Assembly: GCA_034769895.1 (NCBI GenBank)
Contig: CM068372.1
Span: 369,415,258-369,479,257, forward strand
Direction of reading: 5' to 3'
DNA length: 64,000 bases
Source of the DNA: Magicicada septendecula
Lineage: Eukaryota; Arthropoda; Insecta; Hemiptera; Cicadidae
The notes beneath the pieces are model-generated. The model had not been told where the DNA came from. It made no database searches and was given only the letters and a program-made list of their open reading frames with translations. Below are positions 24,066 to 35,924 of the stretch, piece by piece. A program made the translations under genes and the position numbers. The first letter of the stretch is position 1; every line of letters begins with the position of its first letter.

Positions 24066-24782
24066 CTTTTGTTACTATTGATATATTGATTCGTTATTTA
24101 GAATTTTTTATGTCTTCGATCAATGTACAAAAAATACTGATTACCAGACAGGTCACTAGTAACCAATTACAGTTTTGTTATTTATTAAACTTGTATGCTT
24201 CCTGAAAAGTACAAATTTTATTAAATTCTATATAGCACAGTTTATTAACTAACATCATATTTTTAAACAAACCACAAAATTTATTTCACAAAAAATGTAG
24301 TGTCATCTGCAATAATTTTCAATAACTATAGCTTTATAATTTTCGATAATTTTAGTATAGGACTAATATTAGCATTATAATTAAATACAAATATTCAGGC
24401 ATAAGGACATTTAATTTTACAAAAACAGAATCTTTGTATTACAAAAACATTACTTGAATCCAATTCTTAACTTGCCTCGGTGCATTCTTAACTGGAATCA
24501 CCGCTCTATTGTGCAGTAAACCAAATAATTTATACTCTCCAAATACCGAAAAAGGAAATGTTTGCGAAAAAGGAAAATGTGGAGCATTTCCAATGAAACA
24601 GGTGGTCCATTACCAAGCAGAATACGCTATTGTATAAGAAGGTTTAGGTCTATGTCACACAGACGGAAGACAAAAAATAAAAGTTTTGCTTAATTTGATA
24701 TTACTTTTTTTTTTAATTACGGTACATAATTCTACTCAATGAAATAAGGAACGAGACTCGACTAAAATTTTATACGGTAACG
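24066..24782. other. AT-rich stretch, no gene seen
   Basis: No repeat partner or coding signature found. Confidence 0.45.
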
Positions 24783-25135
24783 GGTGGGCCAGTGTTGTCG
24801 CATGGTTCTGAAACTTGGGGGGCTTCCGGCGAAGAAACATCTGAGTAGGATACAGGCATTGGAGACGAGATTATTGCTAAAAGATTGCACACAAAGAGGT
24901 AGACTCTACAGTGAACACATTCGTAAGGAGTTGAACATTTTTAATAACCAAGATCGTATTGGAGAAAACAAAGAGAGATGGATTGCTCATATGAATAGGA
25001 TGGCAGATGACAGATTACCTAAGGAAGTTTGGTAATTCAGGCCTGCTGGACAAAGAGGTATAGGAACAGTTGGTGAAATGGATGTATTTCCTTTGGGAGA
25101 GGAACAGGCAATTCGCCTATGGAAGGAAGAAGAAG
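24783..25135 (+). pseudogene. RTE-like LINE C-terminal relic
   Basis: Conceptual translation across frames gives VLSHGSETWG, then SEHIRKELNIFN and HMNRMADDRLPKEVW, a stop, and RPAGQRGIGTVGE, ending in a short GGAAGAAGAAG tail. Order and spacing match the relic at 23.5-23.95 kb. At least one frameshift and two stops are present. The catalytic domain is absent. Confidence 0.68.
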
Positions 25136-25610
25136 GGTCCTAGTGAATTGCAAGCAGACATAATAGCGACGAAGTACAAACGTTATAGAAAAAAGCTCTT
25201 ACAAAAATACCTGCGATTACTACATCACGGCGTAAAAAAACCGCGATATGTTTTTAAAATAGTAAACAGACGAGAGCTTAAAATTAACTCCGCTCGACAA
25301 AGAGTTCACGGATTATCGTTCGGTATGGTACATCAATTGCGTGACGTTCTTGTTGCCCCTAAACAATAGCAACAATGAAGATGAGATCAGATGATTCTAG
25401 AGGTTCGAGGCAACGATCAAACGATAAATTTTGAGCAAATTGCCTTTAATTTATTATTTACACCCTCACGGTCAAACAGTTTAACTTTTCAGTGTTTGAA
25501 AATTCCAGAACAAATAAACTGTCCAGTGTCGGTAATAGAAAACCAAACACAAATGAGAGTAGAGTACACTTTTTCTGCTCGACTATGGAATGTAATAGTA
25601 GTAGAATAAG

Positions 25611-26452
25611 CGGTATGGAGAACCATACATAACTTGTTCCATGTTCTAAAATTTATATTTAAAATCATTTTCGAAATGAAATATTTCCATAAAAACTACT
25701 TTTTTCTTCAGAAGTACTGTGGTGACTAACGTATAAAACTCACGTTAGCGCGCTCGATTTTCACTGATGATGGCAGTCGGTGGCACTGCCGAAACGTCTT
25801 GTGTTTTGCAGAAAACATTGGACCACGGCCAAACAGCCCGGGAAGGAATTTGAACAACAAACTACTTCTTTATTGCCGATAACGTAGTACACATTAAAAA
25901 AATTATCCCCTCCCCCTTCACCTATCATTTTCATTTATAGAAAATTACCCCTCCCCCTTCAACTACCCTTTTAATTTATAGATATTTCATCTACCTTTCT
26001 ACAGTGGATTATTATGATCTTCTTTTCAGGATACTTTATTTATCAAAATTAAGTACTTTACTCTTGTTAAAACATAAAACGTTGCAGGTAAACTACCCCT
26101 TCCCCTTAACCGATCTTCACCAAAAACAACATACCTTGAGTCCTGTACCACTCGGGTACATATGCAAAAAACTATTTGATTCTGTTTGAATTTACGGCAG
26201 TTATCGTTCGTCATAGAAAAAATTACTCTTGTTAAAACATGAGTCCTCTACAACTCATGTACATACGCAAAAAATTAGTTAATTCTGTTTGAATTTGGGG
26301 CAAAAAATTCTACACACAGACACTTTTCTGAAAATTACATTTCTTCATGTTTTGAGGGTAGTACAATCAGAATCGGCCCTTATCTCAAACACGTTTTTTT
26401 TCGCCATCACCATACTTCTATTTCCTTATGGCACATGGAAGTAAAAAGAATG
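25611..26452 (+). repeat. Y/Z dispersed element, copy 1 (short Z)
   Basis: The element starts CGGTATGGAGAACCATACAT. It has the Y part with a hammerhead-like motif (25.72-25.80 kb), then ACCACGGCCAAACAGCCCGG, GCCGATAACGTAGTACACAT, a pyrimidine-rich CCCCTCCCCCTTCA duplicated block, a short Z part (GGTAAACTACCCCTTCCCCT at 26.09 kb), and a tail ending TTATGGCACATGGAAGTAAA. The same order of modules occurs at 45650-46636. Y alone is at 31746-32030, and a hugely expanded Z plus tail is at 32900-35190. No protein is encoded, so it is non-autonomous. Confidence 0.75.
25725..25798 (+). ncRNA. Hammerhead ribozyme-like motif in Y copy 1
   Basis: CTGATGA (25764-25770) and GAAA (25791-25794) flank TGGCAGTCGGTGGCACTGCC, whose GGCAGT/ACTGCC ends form a perfect 6-bp stem II. 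Upstream, AACGTA (about 25730) offers ACGT to pair with the ACGT that overlaps the GAAAC box as stem III, placing a UA cleavage dinucleotide at its end. The bases between could form an A/T-rich, imperfect stem I. All invariant core boxes are present. Hammerheads of this kind are known in Penelope-like retroelements. Activity is inferred, not shown. Confidence 0.55.
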
Positions 26453-26820
26453 ACAAAAAATGTAGAAACCCGTTTATATTTTAAAATTTCAAGAGAGTGT
26501 TATTCTCTTGTAGAATAACAAATAAATATTTGTAGAACTACAAATGAATAAAATGCAACATAAATATCATAGAAATCATATATCATAGAAACACAAATAT
26601 CTCTTTTAGAAAAATAATGTAATAAAAATATAAATATGGCATACATTACAAGAAAAACCCATTATTCAAGTACACGTATTATAAATTGAATAGTAGAAAT
26701 AGGTTTAAGAAGTTTAAAACATTCTTCAAATTTCACTTACTTTTAAATAATTATGTCATATTATTACTCTTTCTAATAAAATGGAGCATTGATATCTTAG
26801 ACGCCCACGGGCGTCATAAA

Positions 26821-27077
26821 CTCTGTTAAAGTACTGACTAATTGCCGGGCTCTTAGGCCTTGGTCTAAATGCTGTCGATTGAAACAGACGTTTCGGGCCC
26901 ACCACTTCAGTGTTGCGATATAAAAGGTAACTATTATATCTTCTGCCACAGTACTATGGCAACTGATGAACAGTGTGCCAGTTAAATCGTAACACTGAAG
27001 ATGGCCTCCAATGGTGGGGCCGAAATGTCTGAATCGACAGCATTTAGACCAAGGCCGGCAATTATTAGCACTTTAAC
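26821..27077. repeat. Inverted-repeat element with ribozyme-like core in each arm
   Basis: The outer arms TCTGTTAAAGTACTGACTAA / TTAGCACTTTAACAGA and the inner arms around GGCCTTGGTCTAAATGCTGT and its reverse complement make a 257-bp imperfect palindrome. In the right arm CTGAAGA (26995-27001), a GGCC...GGCC-closed stem and GAAA (27022-27025) form a hammerhead-like core. The left arm read on the minus strand has CTGAAGT...CCCGAAACG, with one core base changed. No coding sequence. It probably belongs to the Penelope-associated terminal structures seen elsewhere in the window. Confidence 0.65.
26995..27030 (+). ncRNA. Hammerhead-like core, right arm of inverted element
   Basis: CTGAAGA is followed by TGGCCTCCAATGGTGGGGCC, which folds with GGCC/GGCC plus G-U pairs as stem II, and then GAAATGTCTG. 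Core order and stem are good; a stem III partner is not obvious. Confidence 0.4.
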
Positions 27078-27522
27078 AGAATGGATCGTTATTATTTTCT
27101 GTTAAATTCAGAGTCAGTTTGCTAATTAAAATCCTTTTATAAGTGAAGCAGAGTTATTTTTCAATCCCCCAAACCACCTTCCTCTTACAACAGACGATAA
27201 ATAGCGCAAGGTTGCAGAATTATTGACTAGAAAGCATATATTTATTATTGTCTCCAAAAATTCCTCATCACATAGACTTTTTCGTTTAATAACTGACTCC
27301 AAATATACGCAGTGAAAGAAAATTAAAGAGTTTAAATTATAAAGAAAACTTAATGCAGTACTAACAAAATCGTTTTACATAGACACAAGCAAGCACTTCG
27401 TGTGCAAACAGATAAAAGATTCATTTAAATGTTCAGCAGCAATGATGCAGAGCAGTAAACTAGAATAGAATACGACGTAGCCAATCAGCGGCAGCGTTGT
27501 GTCGGACGGACCATGAGAACCA

Positions 27523-27552
27523 GACGACGACGACGACGACGACGACGACGAT
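27523..27552 (+). repeat. (GAC)n trinucleotide run
   Basis: About ten GAC units precede the (GT)n run. The 195-codon minus-strand frame across both is low-complexity Ser and His-Thr sequence and is not called as a gene. Confidence 0.9.
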
Positions 27553-27587
27553 GAGTTTGATGGATTGAAACAAGTGACGGCGTACAC

Positions 27588-27688
<101 letters not shown>

Positions 27689-27699
27689 TTGAGTCGTAA

Positions 27700-28153
27700 C
27701 TGGTGCTGGTGGTGGACAAAACAATAAAGTATATACGCAGACCAGACCGAACTGAACTGAACTGAACTGCTACCAAACGCACCGCGACCACAGAGCTATC
27801 AATCAGAACACAACGGCAATTAAACTGGCCTTCCAGCTGGGTGGTCTTATTTAACCAGTTGCTGTTGCAGCGGGAGCGGGAGCAGTTTTGTATACTAATT
27901 AGGCGAATGTGCGCGCGCGTGCGCGTGCGTACAGCGATCGACTCAAAGAATAACGAAAACACTGTAGTGTAGAGGTTGTTGTTTCCAAAATTAGCATTAT
28001 CTCCTCAAACAAACGTCCTACCACTATTACTACCACTATTATTACTAACAACACTATAATTTCGTACAACTGGGCACGTGGAAAATTTAATTTTATATAG
28101 GCCTATATACGAAAAGACACGCGTACACCTGTCTAATGGGAGATGTGTGTGAG

Positions 28154-28192
<39 letters not shown>

Positions 28193-28655
28193 TATATTGT
28201 ACTCAATCTCCTCCCTTATACTTAATATGGGGCTACAATGAATCGGAAAACTATTATCACAAGTTTTTTTTTTTACTTTGTTTCAAAGACCGATTAATAT
28301 AGCCTATTGTAGATATTACTTTTTTTACTTCTGCACCCCCACTCTATAATTAATTATTAATCCAAATATATTCTTATGTTTCTCAACAGACAGACGGTAT
28401 AACACGTGGTTATTTCGTAGTTACAGTATGACGGCCCAGCGTATTGTACGCCACCCGGTTGTTGGATCTACACCCAACAAACGAGCAAGCACTGATGAAT
28501 GCATGTCAAAACTGGCAACAGGTGAAGAGTGTTTTCAACCCCGGTTACTATGATTACGTTCTCTCCACACACACTCACCGCCTGCTTTGGTCTCAGATCA
28601 GCGGAATAGAGACGAGTCCTGAAATACAATAAATGGCTTTGCCGATCCTTCGTCC
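27700..28655. other. No gene recognised; short GA run
   Basis: Includes GAACT repeats (about 27748-27768) and a (GA)n at 28157-28187. No coding or repeat homology seen. Confidence 0.45.
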
Positions 28656-29630
28656 CAGGGCCGGCCCTGGGGTAGAGCGAGAGGAGCGACCGCTCTAGGC
28701 GCCGGGTGAGGAGCGGCGCCAAAGTCCGATTGTGAAAAAAATAAAATTTTGTTGGAGTCTTTTTGCCACATTTCGCTCTTAGCTGCCTACGTCCTATAAT
28801 GAAAAATAATGTTATGAGTATCATTGGCGGCGCGGGACTCGGCCAGCATGCCACCATCGACCGCCCCGCCACGCGCCACACGGTATCCGCTCACTCCTGC
28901 GCCCCCGATCGAACGAACTAACGAAATCGAAGAAACTCGAAAGTACTAGTCTAGTCAGGGAGACTAGTCTAGTGGTCCAACGCATCACGTCGTGTACGTA
29001 ATAAATAAATAATAATAATGTAATAACGCACGTGCATGTTTCGTGCATAATGCGAGTTTCCATTTAATGTTTTGTCGGCTCAAAAATCGTGTAAGTACAC
29101 CTACCACATTACTTTTTGTTTTTATTTAAGTACAACAAACATATTCCTTTTGTGATAGATGACAATACTCGGCAAAATTTAAGAAGTCGGATTTTTAAAA
29201 TACAACATTCAGATCTCGCGGTAAGACTTAGGATACTTGCTTGCTCAGCAAGTATCTCCCACTCTCGCCTCTCTCAGCGTCATGAAAGGATCCAGGGGGA
29301 AGAAGCAGCATAAAATACTATACAGAATATCGATGTTGCTGTTTTTTATTTATTTTTTATTATGTTATCTGATTACTTTTTGGTTTTAGCATTACTCAAA
29401 CTGATCCAAATGTTAAATACAAAATACTAATTAACAGTAATTTTGTTTATGTTGCAGCAAGAGTGCAATATGAATAGCAACTTAATTTTGATTCAATAAA
29501 CGTATTGCTTTTAGAAAACTTGGTGTTTTACTTAACAGAAACTGAATTATAAATGATTCGAAAGGTGTCGACCAAGGGGCGCCGAACGGGATTCTCGCTC
29601 CACCCTAATAAAGGGCTAGGACGGCCGCTG
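28656..29630. mobile_element. Non-autonomous hAT-type element, 975 bp
   Basis: The left end CAGGGCCGGCCCTGGGG, followed by AGAGCGAG and TCTAGGCGCC, is mirrored at the right end: GGGGCGCCGAACGGGATTCT, CGCTCCACCCT and GGACGGCCGCTG. The subterminal inverted repeat is about 50 bp and imperfect. The sequence TTCGTCC lies directly outside both ends (28649-28655 and 29631-29637), a 7-bp perfect match or an 8-bp duplication with one mismatch. CAGGG ends and this duplication fit hAT. The interior shows no transposase domain. Confidence 0.78.
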
Positions 29631-29639
29631 TTCGTCCTG

Positions 29640-31745
29640 GACTGAGTGAAGATTGCTGATTCTGGTACGAAAGAAAATAATTTTGACACATACATATGTA
29701 TGTATGTACATACATATACGCGCGTACATGCATACATTGTTACATTACCAAAAGCCGCCCAGTAAAAGGGAGGGAATACCTTACAATATAAAGAGAAAAC
29801 ATGCAGCTAAGAAGAGATACAATTTTAATAAATAGCAAAATAATGACATTAACTTAGACTAGACAATGACAATGACCACACCCAAGTGATTGGCCAAATG
29901 ACCAAATCAATATAATTAAACCTATGATAAAAATGTCATAAAATTGACAATAATTAAATGAATAATTGAACCTTGAAGGAACAAACCACCAGCAGAAATA
30001 ATATAATTCTATGTATGTAAATGTAGACTAAATGTTAAGTAGACAAATAGTAAATAAACAGAACAATGAAATCAAATGATAATAAATAAATGCATAGAGA
30101 ATAAAACGTGATAGAGCTAATCTGATAATCACAACATTCATATTAAATTGAACCAAGAGTGCATAAAGTAGGTAGGGAGTGCGTTACAAAAAAAAAAACA
30201 ATAAGTGAACAACACTAGGTAAAGCAAAGCAACCCAAGTGCATGTGTAAAAATGTATAAATAAAGAATGTCAATTACCAGTAATAAATAATATGAAAGTG
30301 AAAGGTGCGAAGGACAAGTCCTTAGCATAATAAACAATATGTCAAAAATCATTAAGTATGTGTACGGTGATAGAAATTAGTTTGGAAAAAGACAAAACAC
30401 TAGTAAGTAAGATAGAATACGGTATCATGTTCAAAAAATATAAGAATAAGTAACTGTTATAAAGAATGTTGGTGTTAAAATATTAAGTTAGTAAAATTAA
30501 AGGGATAAACAAAACCTAAACAAGTTATATGTTATAAAAAGAAAAGTAGACATCAAAAGATGGATACTCAATTATTGAAGTTGTGTTATAAAGAGAATAG
30601 TAGAAGGTAGCAGGAGTATTATAAAACTATGAAAATGTTATAATTGTTAAAAGAATCTTAAGAATAAGTTATGTTATGCTGAGTTGGGAAAATAATACTA
30701 AAAAGCCGTAATAATGTGTTGAAAGGATAAAGAAATCCTAAAAATATGCAATGTTAATTTCTTAGATATAGATGTAAAAGGCAATAATATATCTGTAAAG
30801 AACTACTAATCATAAACCAATGTATGTAACTTCATAATAATTGTAAACAAACTAAGACAAAGCAATAAGAACATAGGAACAAGAGCAAAATTAAATTATA
30901 ATCAATGACAACCATTGTAGGCAAGTGTAGGCCTAAAGAAATGTGAGAAAATTGTAAAATGTAAACAAATAACAGCATTCAGTTAGGGAAAAAGTTAGGT
31001 AAACACAATATATTGAGCCAAGGAACATTAAAAACACAAAATTCTTTCAAAAACACACTTATAAACCAAAATAAGTATAAAAAACAAAAGTATCAAAATA
31101 CTAAATCAGCCAATACTGAATAGAACATAGTCATATTTGATTTCAAAATAATAGTAAACAGAAATGCTATTCAATGGTACTAATAACAGAAGTATTAATA
31201 GTAATACAAGCAAATTATCTTAATTAGAAAATATCCATTTTGGGCGAAAACACAAGCTATGTCTAACAATGGGTACAAAATTGTTTCAACCAATGAGAAG
31301 GATAGGTTTTGCAGTTAGAACCAAAAAACCGTTACAAATTTATTCACAGTCCATTATTAGCTTCAGTAGAGTACAGATGAAAAAATAGCCGCTCCATATA
31401 ATTAGCAAAAAGAATCAATCAAATGAGATAAACCATATAATAAGTAATGAGAATGGAATACAAGATGGGCAAAACATATTTACAAGATTGAACTAAACAA
31501 AATTTTGAATTACAGAAGATAAAAAATATAAAACAAAAAATAAATAAAAGAAGGAAGAAATAGTCACAAGCGTACATGAAAATATCAGATGTTAAGGAAG
31601 AAGTAAAGTACACAATTTAATTAATTAACAAAACAAAAGACTGGATTCACTACACTTTAACACTGATGCACAATATAATCAACTTGGTTCAAACACTCAA
31701 ACACTGAATGGCTCTTAAAAAAACCACATAATAATTATCAAATAT
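29640..31745. other. AT-rich 2.1 kb without genes
   Basis: A strongly A-biased plus strand with no open frame that looks coding. A (TGTA)-rich patch is at 29690-29730. Nothing recognisable otherwise. Confidence 0.45.
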
Positions 31746-32030
31746 CGGTATGGAGAACCATACATGACTTCCATATTCTAAGATTTATATTTAAAATCAT
31801 TTTCGAAATGAAATATTACCATAGAAACTACTTCTTTCTACTTACTGCTTCAGCCTTAACCACAGTACTGTGGTCACTAACGTATACCACCTCACGTTAT
31901 CGCACTCGATTTTCACTGATGATGGCATTGCCGAAACGTCTGGTTTTGTAGAAAACATTGGACTACGGCCAAATATTCCGGGAAGGAATTTTAACAAAAA
32001 CTACTTCTTTGTTGCCGATAACGTTGTACA
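31746..32030 (+). repeat. Y dispersed element, copy 2
   Basis: CGGTATGGAGAACCATACAT through GGGAAGGAATTTTAAC and GCCGATAACGTTGTACACAT match Y copy 1 at roughly 90% by eye. The Z part and tail do not follow directly; the Z array begins about 900 bp later at 32.9 kb, so the two could be one copy interrupted by unrelated sequence. Confidence 0.72.
31880..31942 (+). ncRNA. Hammerhead ribozyme-like motif in Y copy 2
   Basis: CTGATGA (31916-31922), a minimal stem II (GGC-ATT-GCC) and GAAA (31933-31936) followed by CGT. Upstream ACGTA (from 31881) can pair as a 4-bp stem III. Compared with copy 1, stem II is shortened by 10 bases but remains self-complementary. That change alters length while keeping pairing, as expected if structure mattered during amplification. 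Confidence 0.52.
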
Positions 32031-32527
32031 CATATATATAAAAAATATGCATAAAATTAATGGCTTGTATAAGTTAATGATTGATCTCCATTAAGTAGTG
32101 CTCAAGTTTCCAAAGTTTTAATATTATGATGTCCATAATTAAAACATCAGAGCAGGTTTAGTGTGAATGAGGGTACACTGTGGACAAAAATTTTCAACAT
32201 TTCCTATTGAGTGTTGCATAGAGTAAAGCTGCGAATCTACAGTGTCTGTTTCACAGAACAAACACGCGAAAAAGAAGGAGCGCTCCGAAGTCACTCATGG
32301 ACCGTCAGCATCTTGCAGAGGGTTGATTCCCTAAAGACGAAAAGTCTGTCTATGAATCGTTTCTCTGTAAACACGTGCAGTTACACTGCCCAGCGATCCA
32401 CAGGAAGCAAACTGATGTCCATTTTTTTGGCTTGCACGCGTTATGTTGGTGTGGGTTTCGGCACTTTCCATTTAAAAAGCGTGCAAATGTAAGAAAATAA
32501 ACATGAGTGAGGCCAGAAATAACGTGA

Positions 32528-32531
<4 letters not shown>

Positions 32532-32620
<89 letters not shown>
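32532..32620 (+). repeat. (TG)n microsatellite, 89 bp
   Basis: Uninterrupted TG dinucleotides. Confidence 0.97.
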
Positions 32621-32621
<1 letters not shown>

Positions 32622-32899
32622 TTACCTACCTTTTTATTGCTGTAGGCATAATAATAAAATGGAAACGTAAACATTACATAACTGAGATATGCTTACCTGC
32701 CACGAACGATATATTATTTTATACATGGAGGAGTTCAGTGACATACACACGTACAGAAAAATTATATATATAAAGATATTAACTCATACATAATTTACAT
32801 TAAAATGAAAAAATTATAATTTTATTCCCTGGGAACAAAATTATTTTATTTTTAACAATTACCTTTGTTTGAAAAAGTTTAAATGAATTTTCAAGTACT

Positions 32900-35190
32900 T
32901 TACTGTTGTTAAAACGTAAAAGGTTGCAGGTAAACTACCCCTTCCCCTTAACCGATCTTCACCAAAATCAAAAGTCCTTGAGGTCTCTACAATTCAGGGA
33001 CGTATGCAAAAAATTATTTGATTCTGTTTGAATTTGCGGCTGTTATCATTTGCCATAGAAAATACGCTTGATAAAAAAACGTTGCTGGTAAACTACCCCT
33101 TCCCCTTAACCGATCTTCACCAAAAACAATAGGTCTTGAGTACTCTACAAATCAGGGCTGTATGCAAAACATTATTTGATTCTGTTTGAATTTGCGGCTG
33201 TTATCGTTTACCATAGAAAATACCCTTGATAAACCAAAAAACATGGCTGGTAAACTACCCCTTTCCCTTAAACGATCTTCACCAAAAACAATAGGTCTTT
33301 AGTACTCAAGAAATCAGGACTGTATGCAAAAACTTATTTGATTCCGTTTGAATTTGCGGTTGTTATCGTTTACTATAGAAAAAAATTACCCTTGATAAAA
33401 AACCGGTTCAGGTAAACTACCCCTTTCCCTTAACCGATCTTCACCAAAAACGACATGTCTTAGGTACTCTACAATTCAGGCCTGTATGCAAAGAATTATT
33501 TGATTTAGTTTGAATTTGCGGCGGTTATCGTTTGCCATAGAAAACACCCTTGATAAAACATAAAACGTTGCTGGTAAACTACCCTATTCCATTAACCGAT
33601 CTTCACCAAAAACAATAGGTCTTGAGAACTCTACAATTCAGGGCTGTATGCAAAACATTAGTTGATTCTTTTTGAATTTACGGCAGTTATCGTTCATCAT
33701 AGAAAAAATACCCTTGTTAAAACATAAAACGTTGCAGGTAAACTACCCTTTCCCTTAACCGATCTTAAACAAAATCAACAGACCTTGAGTTCTGTATAAT
33801 TCAAAAAGGTATGCAGAAGAGTAGTTGATTCTGTTTTAATGTACGGCAGTTACCGTTCGTCAAAAAAAAATTACCCTTGATAAAACATAAAATGTTGCTG
33901 GTAAACAACCCTATTCCCTTAACCGATCTTCACCAAAACCAACAGGTCTTGAGAACTGTACATTTCAGGGCTGTATGCAAAATATTATATGATTCTGTTT
34001 GAATTTGCGGCTGTTATCATTTGCCATATAAAATACCCTTGATAAAACAAAAAACGTGTCTGGTAAACTACCCCTTTCCCTTAACCGATCTTCACCAAAA
34101 ACAATAGGTCTTTAGTACTCAACAAAACAGGGCCGTATGCAAAAAATATTTGATTCTGTTTGAATTTGCGGCTCTTATCGTTTGCCATAGAAAATACCCT
34201 TATAAAACATAAAACGTTGCAGGTAAACTACCCCTTTCCCTTAAACGATCTTCACCAACACCAATAGGTATTGAGAACTCTACAATACAGGGCTGTATGC
34301 AAAAAATCATTTGATTCTGTTTGAATTTGTGGCTGTTATCGTTTACCATAGAAAAAAATTACCCTTGATAAAAAACCGTTGCAGGTAAACTACCCCTTTC
34401 CCTTAACCGATCTTCACCAAAAACAATAGGTCTTGAGAACTCTAAAATTCAGGGCTGTATGTACATTATTATATGATTTTGTTTGAATTTGCGGCTGTTA
34501 TCGTTTGCCATACAAAATACCCTTTTAAAACATAAAACGTTGCTGGTAAACTACCCCTTTCCCTTAACCGATCTTCACCAAACCCAAAAGGCCTTGAGAA
34601 CTCTACAATTCAGGGCAGTATGCAAAACATTATTTGATTATGTTTGAATTTGCGGCTGTTATCGTTTGCCATAGAAAATACCCTTGTTAAAACATAAAAC
34701 GTTGCAGGTAAACTACCCCTTTCCCTTAACCGATCTTTACCAAAATGAACAAATCTTGAGAGCTCTACAATTCAGGGCTGTATGCGAAATATTATTTGAT
34801 TCTGTTTGAATTTGCGGCTGTTATCGTTTGCCAAACAAACAAAATTACCCTTGATAAAAAAAAACCGTTGCAGGTAAACTACCCCTTTCCCTCAATCGAT
34901 CTTCACCAAAAACAATAGGTCGCGAGTACTCTATAAATCAGGCCTGTGTGCAAAAAATTATTTGATTCTGTTTGAATTTGCGGCAGTTATCGTTTGCCAT
35001 AGAAAAAAATCTACAGACACACAGACAGACACACAGACAGACAGACAGACACACACACAGACACTTTTCGGAAAACGACTTTTTTTCATGTTTTGAGTGT
35101 AGTACAATCAGAATCTGCAATAATCTCGAACACGATTTTTTTTGCCATCACCATACTTCCATTCCTTAAGGAATATTGAAGTAAAAAACT
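32900..35190 (+). repeat. Z satellite: 13 tandem units of about 162 bp plus element tail
   Basis: GGTAAACTACCC (or a close variant) recurs at 32929, 33087, 33249, 33411, 33573, 33737, 33900, 34062, 34222, 34384, 34545, 34707 and 34873, spacing 158-166 bp. Each unit contains AACCGATCTTCACCAAAA, GGGCTGTATGCAAAA and TTTGAATTTGCGGCTGTTAT. The last unit runs into a CAGACAGACA microsatellite (35014-35061) and the Y/Z tail (CACTTTTCGGAAAACGACTT to about 35190). The other copies at 26.1 and 46.4 kb have only one or two units, so the array expanded inside one insertion. Non-coding. Confidence 0.92.
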
Positions 35191-35924
35191 GTTCAATTAA
35201 ATTAATAACACATTTGGAATTACCAAAATATTTTTTTAACGATATAAAACTTAACCTCTAGTTACGAGTTGAACTCACAATTACTTTAGTTAATAAGAGT
35301 AGTGGTGTAAAGAAAAAACGTAATATTTGATTAAGTCTATGTGAAGGATTGTACTTCTCAAATCATTTTGTTAACTTTTGCTGTAATCCAAAGAACTTTT
35401 GACTGAAAACATTGTAAAATTAAATTCGACATTAGACGCTCGGTTCTCAGTCAACGACGCAAACTAACATAGCCAACCGCTGAGTTGGCTTTGAATCATT
35501 CAAAGCCGGAGCATAACTTTATATATTTTCATAATTTCCTGTAATAACGAATATAAAAGGTAGAACCGCTATCCAATAAAGCAATACTAAGAATTTATAC
35601 CTGTTTATTATTTCATGTGACAATATTTATGTGTTAATTAATTTCATATAGCACAGTGAACATTTTTTACCAGAATTACAGGTTGGTAATACTGCCGCGA
35701 GAGAGCGAATTTCGAATTCAGCCGGTACAGAGCGGTAAGTAATACGGTTTCATTGAGAAAGAAGGAAAAGTTACGAAAAATTTTAATTGTTTTAAAACAA
35801 ACAATTTGGCGCCTAAAATCGGGAAAATAATAGTTAATTTAAATCAGGTAAGAAAGAAGAGACATGTATTGGCGAGGTCACGAGAGCGACAGATAGCGGG
35901 AAATTTATGAAGTTTTGGACTTCG
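35191..35924. other. No gene recognised
   Basis: AT-rich sequence downstream of the Z element. No motif or repeat partner seen. Confidence 0.45.

Noticed and set aside
26966-26985. A second CTGATGA near 26972 as a ribozyme core
   Set aside because: No GAAA box at a suitable distance; only the CTGAAGA at 26995 fits.
32900-35010. CRISPR or rDNA spacer array
   Set aside because: Units are contiguous 162-bp repeats of a dispersed element; no rRNA sequence or spacers.
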